Of a DNA stretch of 43,901 nucleotides, positions 30,403 through 38,399 are shown piece after piece. Under the pieces are notes generated by a model that was not told where the DNA came from, ran no database searches, and was given only the letters and a program-made list of their open reading frames with translations. The stretch is taken from positions 1 to 43,901 of the IMG/VR virus record IMGVR_UViG_3300032893_001425. The stretch is one strand, 5' to 3'. The stretch comes from a virus. A program made the position numbers and the translations under genes. Positions within the stretch are counted from its first letter, which is position 1. Each line of letters begins with the position of its first letter.

Positions 30403-31154
30403 AAACACTAATTGCAGTAGTCAATGCTCGGCACCGACACGCATGGCGTGAAGCCATACGTAGTACTTGGAAGCCAATGGTTCCAGAGGACAGAGCCGAT
30501 GTGTTCTTCTTCCAAGGAAGAGGCGAGACCCTTGAGCCTAAGGCCGACGAGGTCTTTCTGGATTGTGATGATTCCTACTACGGGTTGCCAAATAAAGTGC
30601 AGGAGATCATGCGCTGGTCCCTGAATACAGGGAAGTATGACTTCACCTTGAAGTGCGATGACGACGTTGTACTTGATCCGTTCGCATTCTTGGACTCAGG
30701 GTACGATAAGTACGACTTCACAGGAAGAGAGAACAGACCACCGACACCAGAGAATCCTTTCTGGGTTCCAATGGGTTTTAACTACGTGCTCTCAATGCGT
30801 GCAAAAGCTTTGGTAGCCGCTGCAGAGTTGCCACATCGGTGGAAGGGTGATAATGATGATGAGCGTTGGGTTTCTGAGGTCCTATGTAAAGGCGGTATCG
30901 GACTGCACAGCGATTCGAATTACCGGTTGCACTATGGCACACCAGACAATCGGCCTCTGCGTCCTCGGGACCCGAATGCACCAAACCGACCGCTGCGACC
31001 GTCGCCAATAGGCATTCACCCCACAGCGTTCTCATGGTGCATCTTCATGGAGGGTCTGTCAGGCAGCACGATACCCCTCGAAATTAAAATTCGAGAGTTC
31101 CATAGAGTTTTTGAATTAAGTGTGAAAGCTAAACACACCATTAAGTCGGTGTGA
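30399..31154 (+). CDS. GT31-like glycosyltransferase with intact DDD metal site
   Basis: 251 aa, ATGA overlap with the SDR gene. WREAIRSTWK (about 16-25) is the GT31 R-x-x-I-R-x-T-W motif, DCDDSYYGLPNKVQE (about 59-73) the second, and LKCDDDVVLDP (about 86-96) the D-x-D metal site. NDDERWVSEVL (about 150-160) matches the E-D-V/W-type motif near the acceptor base. Family members are beta-1,3-galactosyl- or N-acetylhexosaminyltransferases in eukaryotes, and phage members act on unknown acceptors. It is the last gene of the cassette. Confidence 0.82.
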   Translation: MKTLIAVVNARHRHAWREAIRSTWKPMVPEDRADVFFFQGRGETLEPKADEVFLDCDDSYYGLPNKVQEIMRWSLNTGKYDFTLKCDDDVVLDPFAFLDSGYDKYDFTGRENRPPTPENPFWVPMGFNYVLSMRAKALVAAAELPHRWKGDNDDERWVSEVLCKGGIGLHSDSNYRLHYGTPDNRPLRPRDPNAPNRPLRPSPIGIHPTAFSWCIFMEGLSGSTIPLEIKIREFHRVFELSVKAKHTIKSV

Positions 31155-31160
31155 TTTAAA
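31134..31160 (+). terminator. Hairpin at the end of the glycan cassette
   Basis: CACACC (31134-31139) pairs with GGTGTG (31148-31153) across the stop codon of the last glycosyltransferase, followed by ATTTAAAA. A second small stem, CTAGG/CCTAG, lies at about 31168-31182. Weak but well placed terminator. Confidence 0.4.
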
Positions 31161-31228
31161 ACTTGTCTAGGCTCAACCTAGGCAGTATCCGGGGCGAAAG
31201 CTTAAATATCCGGGGAAAGTAAAGCAAT

Positions 31229-31621
31229 ATGGCACAGCCACAACCGGTGATTACGTACTCCAACCTGCTCACAGGCACGGACATTACGAAGTACACCATT
31301 CAGCTGTATCTTCAGATTTCTATTGGGACGGGGTACTACACAGTCGGCGGAATTGCTGCCGGTCTGCAAGCGTACGCTAGCCAGCAAGGAATCAGCGCTA
31401 ATGCACAGTTCTTGTTCTCGCAGATCGCAAGCGAACTGCAGACGTTGAACAGTAACCTGTCATTGCCGACAGAGGGTGGATTCACCTACAAATACATTCC
31501 GGCAAAAGACCTGCTTCAGATTTTCGATAAGACAGGCTTGGAATTGACCGCCTCTGAACCGATTCCTCAGGGCGTCTACACCGACACAATCGTTGGTGTG
31601 TTCACGTGGAACCGTCTGTAA
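31229..31621 (+). CDS. Virion structural-type protein of unknown function
   Basis: 130 aa. The sequence has hydrophobic/polar alternation, no charged clusters, and Gln/Ser/Thr/Gly richness (YTIQLYLQISIGTGYYTVGG) in the first half, with a helical middle (about 43-72). It resembles small tail or head decoration proteins. No family recognised. It begins after the glycan cassette with GGGGAAAG as the likely ribosome binding site and ends at a good terminator, so it is a single-gene unit. Confidence 0.65.
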   Translation: MAQPQPVITYSNLLTGTDITKYTIQLYLQISIGTGYYTVGGIAAGLQAYASQQGISANAQFLFSQIASELQTLNSNLSLPTEGGFTYKYIPAKDLLQIFDKTGLELTASEPIPQGVYTDTIVGVFTWNRL

Positions 31622-31630
31622 TCTCTGGAT

Positions 31631-31656
31631 GAGGCCCTTCGGGGCCTCGTATTTTT
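31631..31656 (+). terminator. Rho-independent terminator
   Basis: GAGGCCC (31631-31637) pairs with GGGCCTC over a TTCG tetraloop, followed by GTATTTTTG. This is a compact, strong intrinsic terminator. Confidence 0.88.
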
Positions 31657-31679
31657 GCAGGACTCGGAGAAAAGGAACA

Positions 31680-32036
31680 ATGATGGCAGGAACAAGTTTG
31701 ACAGGCAATAGCGTCAACGCTGGAGATCAGATTACGATACTCGGCAACGTGACCGCAGTTTCAGGTACTGGGCCGAACGCTAGCGTTACGGTGCAGACCT
31801 TGACTGGAGAAACGATCACGGTGAAAGCGAAAGATTGCTACGCACCGCAGACTGATGGACCAGCAATTAGCAAGGCCGGTAAAGGTTTTGGAGTTGGTTC
31901 TCAGGTATCGATTTCAGCAGATGTTGTGTCGGTTTCTGGAACAGGAAAAAGTGCAGTTGTCACTGCAACTACCCATGCGTCCAGCACACCGGTTGCACCT
32001 TCGGCTGGTACGGCACACGCACCAAAGAAAAACTAA
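31680..32036 (+). CDS. Small two-repeat beta protein, virion-associated type
   Basis: 118 aa; ATG 31680 or 31683 (adjacent ATG codons), AAAAGGAACA upstream. The sequence holds two copies of a short beta motif: ITILGNVTAVSGTGPNASVTV (split over about 18-38) and VSISADVVSVSGTGKSAVVT (about 77-96). The C-terminus is Ala/Pro/Ser-rich. Repeated SGTG turns suggest a small beta-barrel or decoration protein. Family not recognised. It precedes the large tail gene. Confidence 0.65.
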   Translation: MMAGTSLTGNSVNAGDQITILGNVTAVSGTGPNASVTVQTLTGETITVKAKDCYAPQTDGPAISKAGKGFGVGSQVSISADVVSVSGTGKSAVVTATTHASSTPVAPSAGTAHAPKKN

Positions 32037-32070
32037 GACTCCTTCGCGGGGTGCAGTAAACAAATCCGTA

Positions 32071-32099
32071 GGCAGGTTGAAATCCCTGCCCCGAATTTT
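32071..32099 (+). terminator. Weak terminator-like hairpin before the large tail gene
   Basis: GGCAGG (32071-32076) pairs with CCTGCC (32085-32090), followed by CCGAATTTTC. Modest stem and tail. Confidence 0.4.
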
Positions 32100-32113
32100 C
32101 TAAGGGAGAGACA

Positions 32114-35100
32114 ATGCACAATCTTACAGGTCTTGGAACCGCCAGCCTTGACACTATGGGTGGTTTGGTGACAAACGTTGCGCCGTCCGATCTCCCTGAG
32201 GGTGCAAGCCCTCGTACTTGGGACACAGACTTCATTGTAGGCAGCGTATTCACCCGCGCCGGTCTGTCGTCCGTGTACGCATACGCAACAACATTCAATA
32301 TCACGGCGGTATCGGTGAGCTATGGGGTGGCCACGTTCACATATGCAGCCAACCTTGCTACACCGACTGTAAACGAAACCTTCTTGCTGTCGGCCTTCAC
32401 AGGGCTCGCGTTCCCTTTGAACGGTCAGATTATCACAGTGACCTTCGTCAATGCCGCAGCAAACCAGTTCAATGCAGTGGTCTCTGGCATCTTGAACATG
32501 TCGCAGATCGCGCAGGCAGGATTTGCGGTGTCTACGGTGGGATCGTTCGACGGTCCTAAGACGCCCACGTCCGCATCGCAGGGATCGACTGGTACGCAGT
32601 GGACGAATCCTTCCGGGATTCTAGGAAGCATCAGTTATGCGCAGGTTGTACTGCCCAGTGCGAGCGCTAAGTCTAGTGCCCTTGCTGGTCAGGCATTCGC
32701 GTACGCTATCCCGAGTACTTCTGGGATCACTGGCCTCATTACTACCTTCCAAGCATATGCATCCGTGGCGAACGTGACCTTAACCGTTCAGATGCTGAAG
32801 GCTGGTACACCGGTTGGAACACCTAAGACGCAGCTGTTGACTACTACGCCGACGATCTACTCTCTGGGCGCAAGCTCGGACCTCTGGAACGGTACGTGGG
32901 TCTCTAGTGACGTAAACAACGTCACGTGGGGAGTGCAGTTCTCGGCCTCAGGCGCGGCTGGTACAGTATTCCTGAATGATGTCGATACTATCGTCTATGT
33001 ATCCCCGGCACTGACTAACTTCAATTACATCAAATCGTATATTCAGCAGGACACGCAGACATATACCCTTGCGCTCGACGCTACAGGCGATCTGTGGCGC
33101 GAGGACGTGACCAACAATCCGGGATATTTGACTCTGGTCCTATCTGGGCTGCTTCCTAATTCGTTCGCGAAGAGCACCACGATGAATGATCGAGAGTTCA
33201 TCTGTTTTTCGGACCTTTTAGAGGGAACAGATCGACCGCGCATTTACGACGGTACGCAGTTCGGGCCTCTCTCACAGGTTGGTCCCGGGGCTGCACCACA
33301 GTTCAACTCCTCGGTGGGAAATAACGGACAGAACACCTTGACGCTGACGAACTTCCAGATCAGCGGAGATGTGGTCACCTTTACGTACACCGGCACAGAG
33401 CCTACGGCTGGTCAACTGTTTACGATCACAGGGGTCGCGGCACCGTACGCCTACCTGAACATCACAGCTACAATTCTCGGCACAGGACTTTCGCCCACAC
33501 AGTTCCAGATGGGCATCCAACATGCCGACGTGGGTAGCACGGCTATCAGCGGTATTGCAACTCAGGCTTTCCAGTACAACATTTCAACGATTACGCAGCC
33601 GGTCTCTTTCATTCCTTATCCGACTACGAACTTTAACGGTCAGATTTTTCTGTGGAGTGCAGGGCCGGGATCAACCCAACCGGGAACAACTATCACCGCC
33701 TACTATGGCTCGACCACGAGCGGTCCCGATCCGGGATTGGTCGCGGCAGTGAACGCTGGTCTGTATCCCGTTTACGTCTATATCCAAGATGCACCGTTTG
33801 CTAATGGGACTTGGTTGGTGACCTCGGTTGGTTTTGGTAACCCTCCCGGTGAGCACCCCGGTGTGAACTATTTCACGTTCACGTACACACAGTCTGGATA
33901 TCAGAAGGTTGGTGGTCCGAGTGGTGGTGGGAACACTGGAACGTACCGCATGACAGCGGCTACAGTGACCACAACAACACCAATTCCAAACGTTGCAGTG
34001 GGAGATTCACTCCAGATTTTCGGAGCATCACCTTCGCAGTGGAATGGTAGCTGGACAGTGTTGCAGACTCTGAAGAGTGGCACAATGAACATCGTCAGTA
34101 CTGCGATGTCTTCTTCAGGTGTCGCAACGTATGGGTTCATCGTATCCTCTGGCGTGGCCCCAGCGGTTGGCGAGCTGGTCACCGTAATCAACTGTACAAA
34201 CAACGCAATCTTCAACACGACCGGCGTTATTGCCTCAGTATCCGGCAGCTTCTTCACGATCTCCGGGTTCTCTTCGGGAGCGATCACGCAGGCCACCGAG
34301 CAAGGTGCGCAGGCCGAAACATTCGGTACGCAATTCATCATCGACCCGGGACCGCTAACCGTAGGAACGACCACTAGTCCGATCTATGGTACTGATACCG
34401 GTACTGGTACCGTTGCAACTATCGGTGGCTCGGTTGTGCCGGTGGGCTCTGGTACGCGTCAAGCGGTGGTGTTCTTTATCACTAACACTGGCTACTGGAC
34501 CGCGCCATCCCCTCCTGTGACCTTTACGACCTCGGCGGAAGCGAACTACATCAACGCCTCTAATATTCCAATCGGACCTCCAAACACGGTGGCACGAGGG
34601 ATCGCATTTACAGAGGCAGGACAAAACGGAGTACCGGGAGCAAACTTCTACGTCATCGAGAACCCGGTCACGATCACCACAGGGAATACGTCAACCACGT
34701 ACTCCTCTACGATTATCCGAGATAACACCACAACGTCAGCGAAGTTTACGTTCACTGACGCGATTCTGCTGAACTCAACCGAGATCGACATCCAAGGAAA
34801 CGACCTGTTCAACCAGATAGAACTTGGAAGCCCTGCGTGGAATGTGCAGTATGCGCAGCGCATGTTCTACGGTTTGCAGCTCAACAAAGTTCAGAACTTC
34901 AACAATCTCTCGTTTGACGGGGGCTATCTACCGAACCCAACAGGGAACATCGCACCTCTTGGCTGGAACGTACAAGACACAACGAACACGACACTGAACA
35001 CAAGTCCAGTGACCGGTAATTCGCTGTATATTTTTAATTCCACCAACCACGTGTTGTCCTCTGCTGGTCTCGTGTCACAGACGGCCTTTAGGGACGCTTA

Positions 35101-36559
35101 CAACGTGGCGATCATTCAGCCCAACGTAGCGTACTCTGTGCGCGTAGCAGCGCGTAACCCGTCGAGTGTAGGAATAGGAACACTGCAGATTACGTTGCAG
35201 GATTACAACTCAGGAATCGGGCTTGGGACCACCTACGGGACCTTCCAAGTGCCGCTTTCGAGTATGTCCAGCGTGACCCAAGTGTTCACCGGGAAACTTT
35301 TGACGACACCGTTCACTGGCACTGTCTCTACGAACCTGAACCTAGTAGTTCAGGTGCTGGGACTTGGTGTATCGGCGGATTGTGAGATCGACCGCATCGA
35401 GGTGTTCCCAACACAGGCACCAATTTTGGGAGCGCAAGTCTTTGGTTCCTACATCAACCGTCCTGAAGCCATCGACGCGACAGGCGAAGGTGGAATCATC
35501 GATACCTCCTCTGAGAACCCGCAGTTTTGCTATGGAGGGTTCGTCATGCATGACAACCTGTACCTATTGAAGCTGAGTTCGATGTATGTCACTGAAGACA
35601 ACTCGAATTCAGAGCCGGGAGGGTGGGGCCTGAGAGAGGTTTCGAATAAGGTTGGAGCTTGTGGAATAAATTCCTACGATGTGGGTGAGGAATGGGTAGT
35701 GACAGCCTGCCGTGCTGGCATCTTCGGTTTCAACGGAGGACAGCCGGTAAAGCTGATGCAAGAGCTTTGGAATTTGTGGAACTCGATCAACTGGGACGCT
35801 GGGCACACAATTGTGTTGCGCAACGATATGACCAACCGCAGACTACTGTGTGCGGTTCCGTTGCCGACACCAAACCAGTGGCTACCGTTTGATCCTCCAA
35901 ATTCTGCACCAACGTCCCCGAACGTGATCCTGATGTGCAACTATCAGGGTCTTAGCACGTTTGAGGAGCTGGTGAACTCTCCAGAAGTCCATACGACGAT
36001 GTTCGGTACACTGGCAGCAGTGGACATGAAGCGAAAGTGGTCGATCTGGAGAATTCCGACTCCGTACATGGACTTCATCATGCGGCAAGACGGTAAGTCT
36101 ACGCCGTTATTTGTCTGCAATGGTATCTCGTCCTCGAAGGTTTACCAGTTCTTAGATGACCAACTGTCAGACGACGGAGTAGCGATCAACGGACTGTACA
36201 CCACGTACGGGTTCGTGAACGCGGCCAAGGCGGCAACCCTGCCGATCTTTGGCTTCCACCAAAAGCGGTACACAGTGCTCCAATTCACAGCTGAGGGCGC
36301 AGGAAACATGCAATTGTCCCTGTACCCCAATACGCTCAACGCTCCATATCCGTGGTCCATCCCCGGTGGAGTGACTTTAGTGAATCCGTCATATGACGAC
36401 TGGATGCGACCTTTGAATGTCAGAGGAAACCGTGTATTCATCTCGTTCTCCACGAATGCTGTGGGGAGCTGGTTTGAATTGCATAAGATTCTTCTGTCAG
36501 GTAAGGCCGACTCTTGGGCACCTATCAACCCGACCGGTGGCGGAAACGTTGGAATGTAA
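32114..36559 (+). CDS. Large tail protein (1481 aa) with repeated beta domains
   Basis: ATG after TAAGGGAGAGACA. The N-terminal region is a beta-rich virion-binding segment (LGGLVTNVAP-like, about 15-25, and DLPEGASPRTWDTDF). Three related 60-70-residue beta modules can be seen at about 58-124, 406-480 and 657-735, each of the type VATFTY, TPTVNETFLL, ITVTF. The C-terminal third contains LYLLKLSSMYVTEDN, EPGGWGLREVSNKVGACG, SYDVGEEWVVTACRAGI and FGFNGGQPVKL, a pattern common in large phage tail or hub proteins. Its long Ser/Thr/Asn/Gly-rich body has no enzymatic motif that I recognise. It probably forms part of the tail hub or a receptor-binding structure. Confidence 0.85.
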   Translation: MHNLTGLGTASLDTMGGLVTNVAPSDLPEGASPRTWDTDFIVGSVFTRAGLSSVYAYATTFNITAVSVSYGVATFTYAANLATPTVNETFLLSAFTGLAFPLNGQIITVTFVNAAANQFNAVVSGILNMSQIAQAGFAVSTVGSFDGPKTPTSASQGSTGTQWTNPSGILGSISYAQVVLPSASAKSSALAGQAFAYAIPSTSGITGLITTFQAYASVANVTLTVQMLKAGTPVGTPKTQLLTTTPTIYSLGASSDLWNGTWVSSDVNNVTWGVQFSASGAAGTVFLNDVDTIVYVSPALTNFNYIKSYIQQDTQTYTLALDATGDLWREDVTNNPGYLTLVLSGLLPNSFAKSTTMNDREFICFSDLLEGTDRPRIYDGTQFGPLSQVGPGAAPQFNSSVGNNGQNTLTLTNFQISGDVVTFTYTGTEPTAGQLFTITGVAAPYAYLNITATILGTGLSPTQFQMGIQHADVGSTAISGIATQAFQYNISTITQPVSFIPYPTTNFNGQIFLWSAGPGSTQPGTTITAYYGSTTSGPDPGLVAAVNAGLYPVYVYIQDAPFANGTWLVTSVGFGNPPGEHPGVNYFTFTYTQSGYQKVGGPSGGGNTGTYRMTAATVTTTTPIPNVAVGDSLQIFGASPSQWNGSWTVLQTLKSGTMNIVSTAMSSSGVATYGFIVSSGVAPAVGELVTVINCTNNAIFNTTGVIASVSGSFFTISGFSSGAITQATEQGAQAETFGTQFIIDPGPLTVGTTTSPIYGTDTGTGTVATIGGSVVPVGSGTRQAVVFFITNTGYWTAPSPPVTFTTSAEANYINASNIPIGPPNTVARGIAFTEAGQNGVPGANFYVIENPVTITTGNTSTTYSSTIIRDNTTTSAKFTFTDAILLNSTEIDIQGNDLFNQIELGSPAWNVQYAQRMFYGLQLNKVQNFNNLSFDGGYLPNPTGNIAPLGWNVQDTTNTTLNTSPVTGNSLYIFNSTNHVLSSAGLVSQTAFRDAYNVAIIQPNVAYSVRVAARNPSSVGIGTLQITLQDYNSGIGLGTTYGTFQVPLSSMSSVTQVFTGKLLTTPFTGTVSTNLNLVVQVLGLGVSADCEIDRIEVFPTQAPILGAQVFGSYINRPEAIDATGEGGIIDTSSENPQFCYGGFVMHDNLYLLKLSSMYVTEDNSNSEPGGWGLREVSNKVGACGINSYDVGEEWVVTACRAGIFGFNGGQPVKLMQELWNLWNSINWDAGHTIVLRNDMTNRRLLCAVPLPTPNQWLPFDPPNSAPTSPNVILMCNYQGLSTFEELVNSPEVHTTMFGTLAAVDMKRKWSIWRIPTPYMDFIMRQDGKSTPLFVCNGISSSKVYQFLDDQLSDDGVAINGLYTTYGFVNAAKAATLPIFGFHQKRYTVLQFTAEGAGNMQLSLYPNTLNAPYPWSIPGGVTLVNPSYDDWMRPLNVRGNRVFISFSTNAVGSWFELHKILLSGKADSWAPINPTGGGNVGM

Positions 36560-36564
36560 TGAGT

Positions 36565-36598
36565 ATGCGGGTGTCGTTCTTGGCACCCGCATTTTAAC
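36565..36598 (+). terminator. Rho-independent terminator
   Basis: ATGCGGGTG (36565-36573) pairs with CACCCGCAT (36584-36592), followed by TTTAAC. It ends the large tail gene unit. Confidence 0.78.
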
Positions 36599-36622
36599 AC
36601 CATAGTACCTTAGGAGAACTCA

Positions 36623-37288
36623 ATGCAAGGCAAGAATGGATTACTCTTTGGCGGTCAAGAGCTGACGTACCTTTCTCAGAAAGACAGAGCATTCGGCACA
36701 CTTTTTCAACGCATCATCAATGCGGTAAACAATATCGCAAAGAACACTTCAGTGGCAGCTGTGGGAAAGCTTCCCGCACCACCGAAGGTTGACAGTATTG
36801 CAGTACAGGGCACCGTGGACGCTACGAATAACGTGATCACGTGCCCAAGTGAACACCTTCACTGGACGTTGACGCACAATCAGGCGGTTCAGAAGGGTGT
36901 GCAGTACATGACCGAGATTGCGACCGAGCCCAACTTTCTACAACCTCATGTTGTGGACCATGGGTGTTCGCGCTCAGGATTCTTGTCGCTCCCGGCGAAA
37001 GATAACAGCGGCAACACGCAAACGTACTACATGCGCTCGTACGCGCAGTACCACGGAAGTGACCCTTCGCACCCAACGGTGCTCGGCGGGTTCAATAACG
37101 CCACAAAGATTGTGATGACAGGATCGAGCCAAAGTTCTCTCCTCTCATCCACCGGTAGCGGTACCGCGCAGCCTACAGGGCAGCAGGGTGGTAAAGGGTT
37201 GGGCACAGTGCTCAATCGACCAGCCCCGGGACCGAAGCGTAACGCGCTGACAATGACAGTTCTTAAGAATTTCGGAGGCGGTCAGTGA
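36623..37288 (+). CDS. Virion structural protein, beta-domain type
   Basis: 221 aa, ATG after TTAGGAGAACTCA. The N-terminal 50 residues are helical. Residues about 50-165 are beta-rich: LPAPPKVDSIAVQGT starts a fibronectin-III-like domain, and THNQAVQKGVQYMTEIATEP continues it. The C-terminus (about 170-221) is Ser/Gly/Gln-rich and basic. It is similar in style to small tail proteins that follow large tail genes. Family not named. Confidence 0.72.
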   Translation: MQGKNGLLFGGQELTYLSQKDRAFGTLFQRIINAVNNIAKNTSVAAVGKLPAPPKVDSIAVQGTVDATNNVITCPSEHLHWTLTHNQAVQKGVQYMTEIATEPNFLQPHVVDHGCSRSGFLSLPAKDNSGNTQTYYMRSYAQYHGSDPSHPTVLGGFNNATKIVMTGSSQSSLLSSTGSGTAQPTGQQGGKGLGTVLNRPAPGPKRNALTMTVLKNFGGGQ

Positions 37289-37719
37289 TCCGGGATTTCC
37301 TACCTGAAGATTACATCGCTGTACTGGCCTTGCACGAGGCCTCTGGAGACGACTACCGTCTTCCTGCACTGACTATTAAGACGGAGGACGGAGAACGACG
37401 CCATCCGTTGTTTGTGAGTGCCAAAGTTTTAGAGAAAGACGGAAAAATTGTGCTGTTCTTAGGAGGACGAGCACAAACCGAGATGTACATGCTCGCAGAC
37501 AGATCGCGATGGGCCGACCCGAGGACAAAGATGTCATGCATACGTGGTCTGGACAAAGCGGTGCGTTACGAGCTGTGGCTGAAAGGGATTGACGACGCAG
37601 TTGCGTACGTCCCACCCACGAAGAAGAGATTTGTAAAACGTATCATGGATTGGTTGGGATATAGACCGCCGAGAGAAGGTTGGACCCCGCTTTCGCGGCC
37701 AACGAAGGAGACACAGTGA
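37285..37719 (+). CDS. Putative GNAT-type acetyltransferase-like protein
   Basis: 144 aa, GTG start overlapping the previous stop (GTGA). IRDFLPEDYIAVLALHEASG (2-21) resembles the first strand and helix of GNAT enzymes, and KVLEKDGKIVLFLGGRAQTEMYML (split around about 47-70) the central strands. The acetyl-CoA pyrophosphate loop (Q/R-x-x-G-x-G/A) is not clear, so it may be an inactive or diverged member. Phages often carry such proteins between tail and late virion genes. Confidence in the fold is moderate. Confidence 0.6.
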   Translation: MIRDFLPEDYIAVLALHEASGDDYRLPALTIKTEDGERRHPLFVSAKVLEKDGKIVLFLGGRAQTEMYMLADRSRWADPRTKMSCIRGLDKAVRYELWLKGIDDAVAYVPPTKKRFVKRIMDWLGYRPPREGWTPLSRPTKETQ

Positions 37720-38384
37720 AAATTACGACGTATGCAATATGGGGATCAATCAATGATTTCATCGACGGCAAAGCCGCCGACTGTGAGGTCTCCTACGACT
37801 ATCAAGGATCGATGGGTGGACTAGATCGCTGGGCACAGGGCGCGGAGAAGAGTGCTGTAGGGCAGGATAAAATGGTTGCACAACAGGCTGGGTCACAAGC
37901 TACAGCTGACGAATCACAGTTGACACCTTTTGCTTCGCAAGAAATGCACGCCGAGCACTCTCTCGACCCATACCAAATCAACCAGATGTTGACTGCAGCT
38001 GGTGCCGGTACTGGAGCTGCTGAGGGAGCCATAGAGGGCGCAGCGGGTCGGGAATCTGCCCTTACACGTAATGCCTCAGGATTTGCGAAGGACCTAGACC
38101 TCGCAGCGCGGAACCGAATGAAGACCGGCGCTGGTATCTCGGAAGGTATCGCTGCCGAAGACATTGCTGGCGCTCAAAAGTTGCGGCAAGAGGGTGCAGG
38201 ATTGATGACTGATCTCTTCAAGACAGACACAGGCAAACAGCTCGAAGCTATGAGTCAAGAAAGTAAAGATATTCAAGGCGAAGTCGAAGCAGGGAAGTCT
38301 GGGTGGTTGCAGAACATGAACGCAACCCTTGAGGCCATAGGCAAAGTTGGTTCTGCAGCGTTCCCTAAGGGATTCCAAAGTTAA
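37716..38384 (+). CDS. Virion protein rich in Ala/Gly, unknown function
   Basis: 222 aa from GTG 37716, chosen because GAAGGAGACACA lies just upstream; an earlier in-frame codon lacks a ribosome binding site. The start overlaps the previous stop. Residues about 100-165 are Ala/Gly/Glu-rich and helical (AAGAGTGAAEGAIEGAAGRE), and residues about 165-205 are a charged helix. Such proteins in the late region of podoviruses are often internal or ejected virion proteins. Function by position only. Confidence 0.7.
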   Translation: MKITTYAIWGSINDFIDGKAADCEVSYDYQGSMGGLDRWAQGAEKSAVGQDKMVAQQAGSQATADESQLTPFASQEMHAEHSLDPYQINQMLTAAGAGTGAAEGAIEGAAGRESALTRNASGFAKDLDLAARNRMKTGAGISEGIAAEDIAGAQKLRQEGAGLMTDLFKTDTGKQLEAMSQESKDIQGEVEAGKSGWLQNMNATLEAIGKVGSAAFPKGFQS

Positions 38385-38399
38385 CAAGGAGAGCAATAC

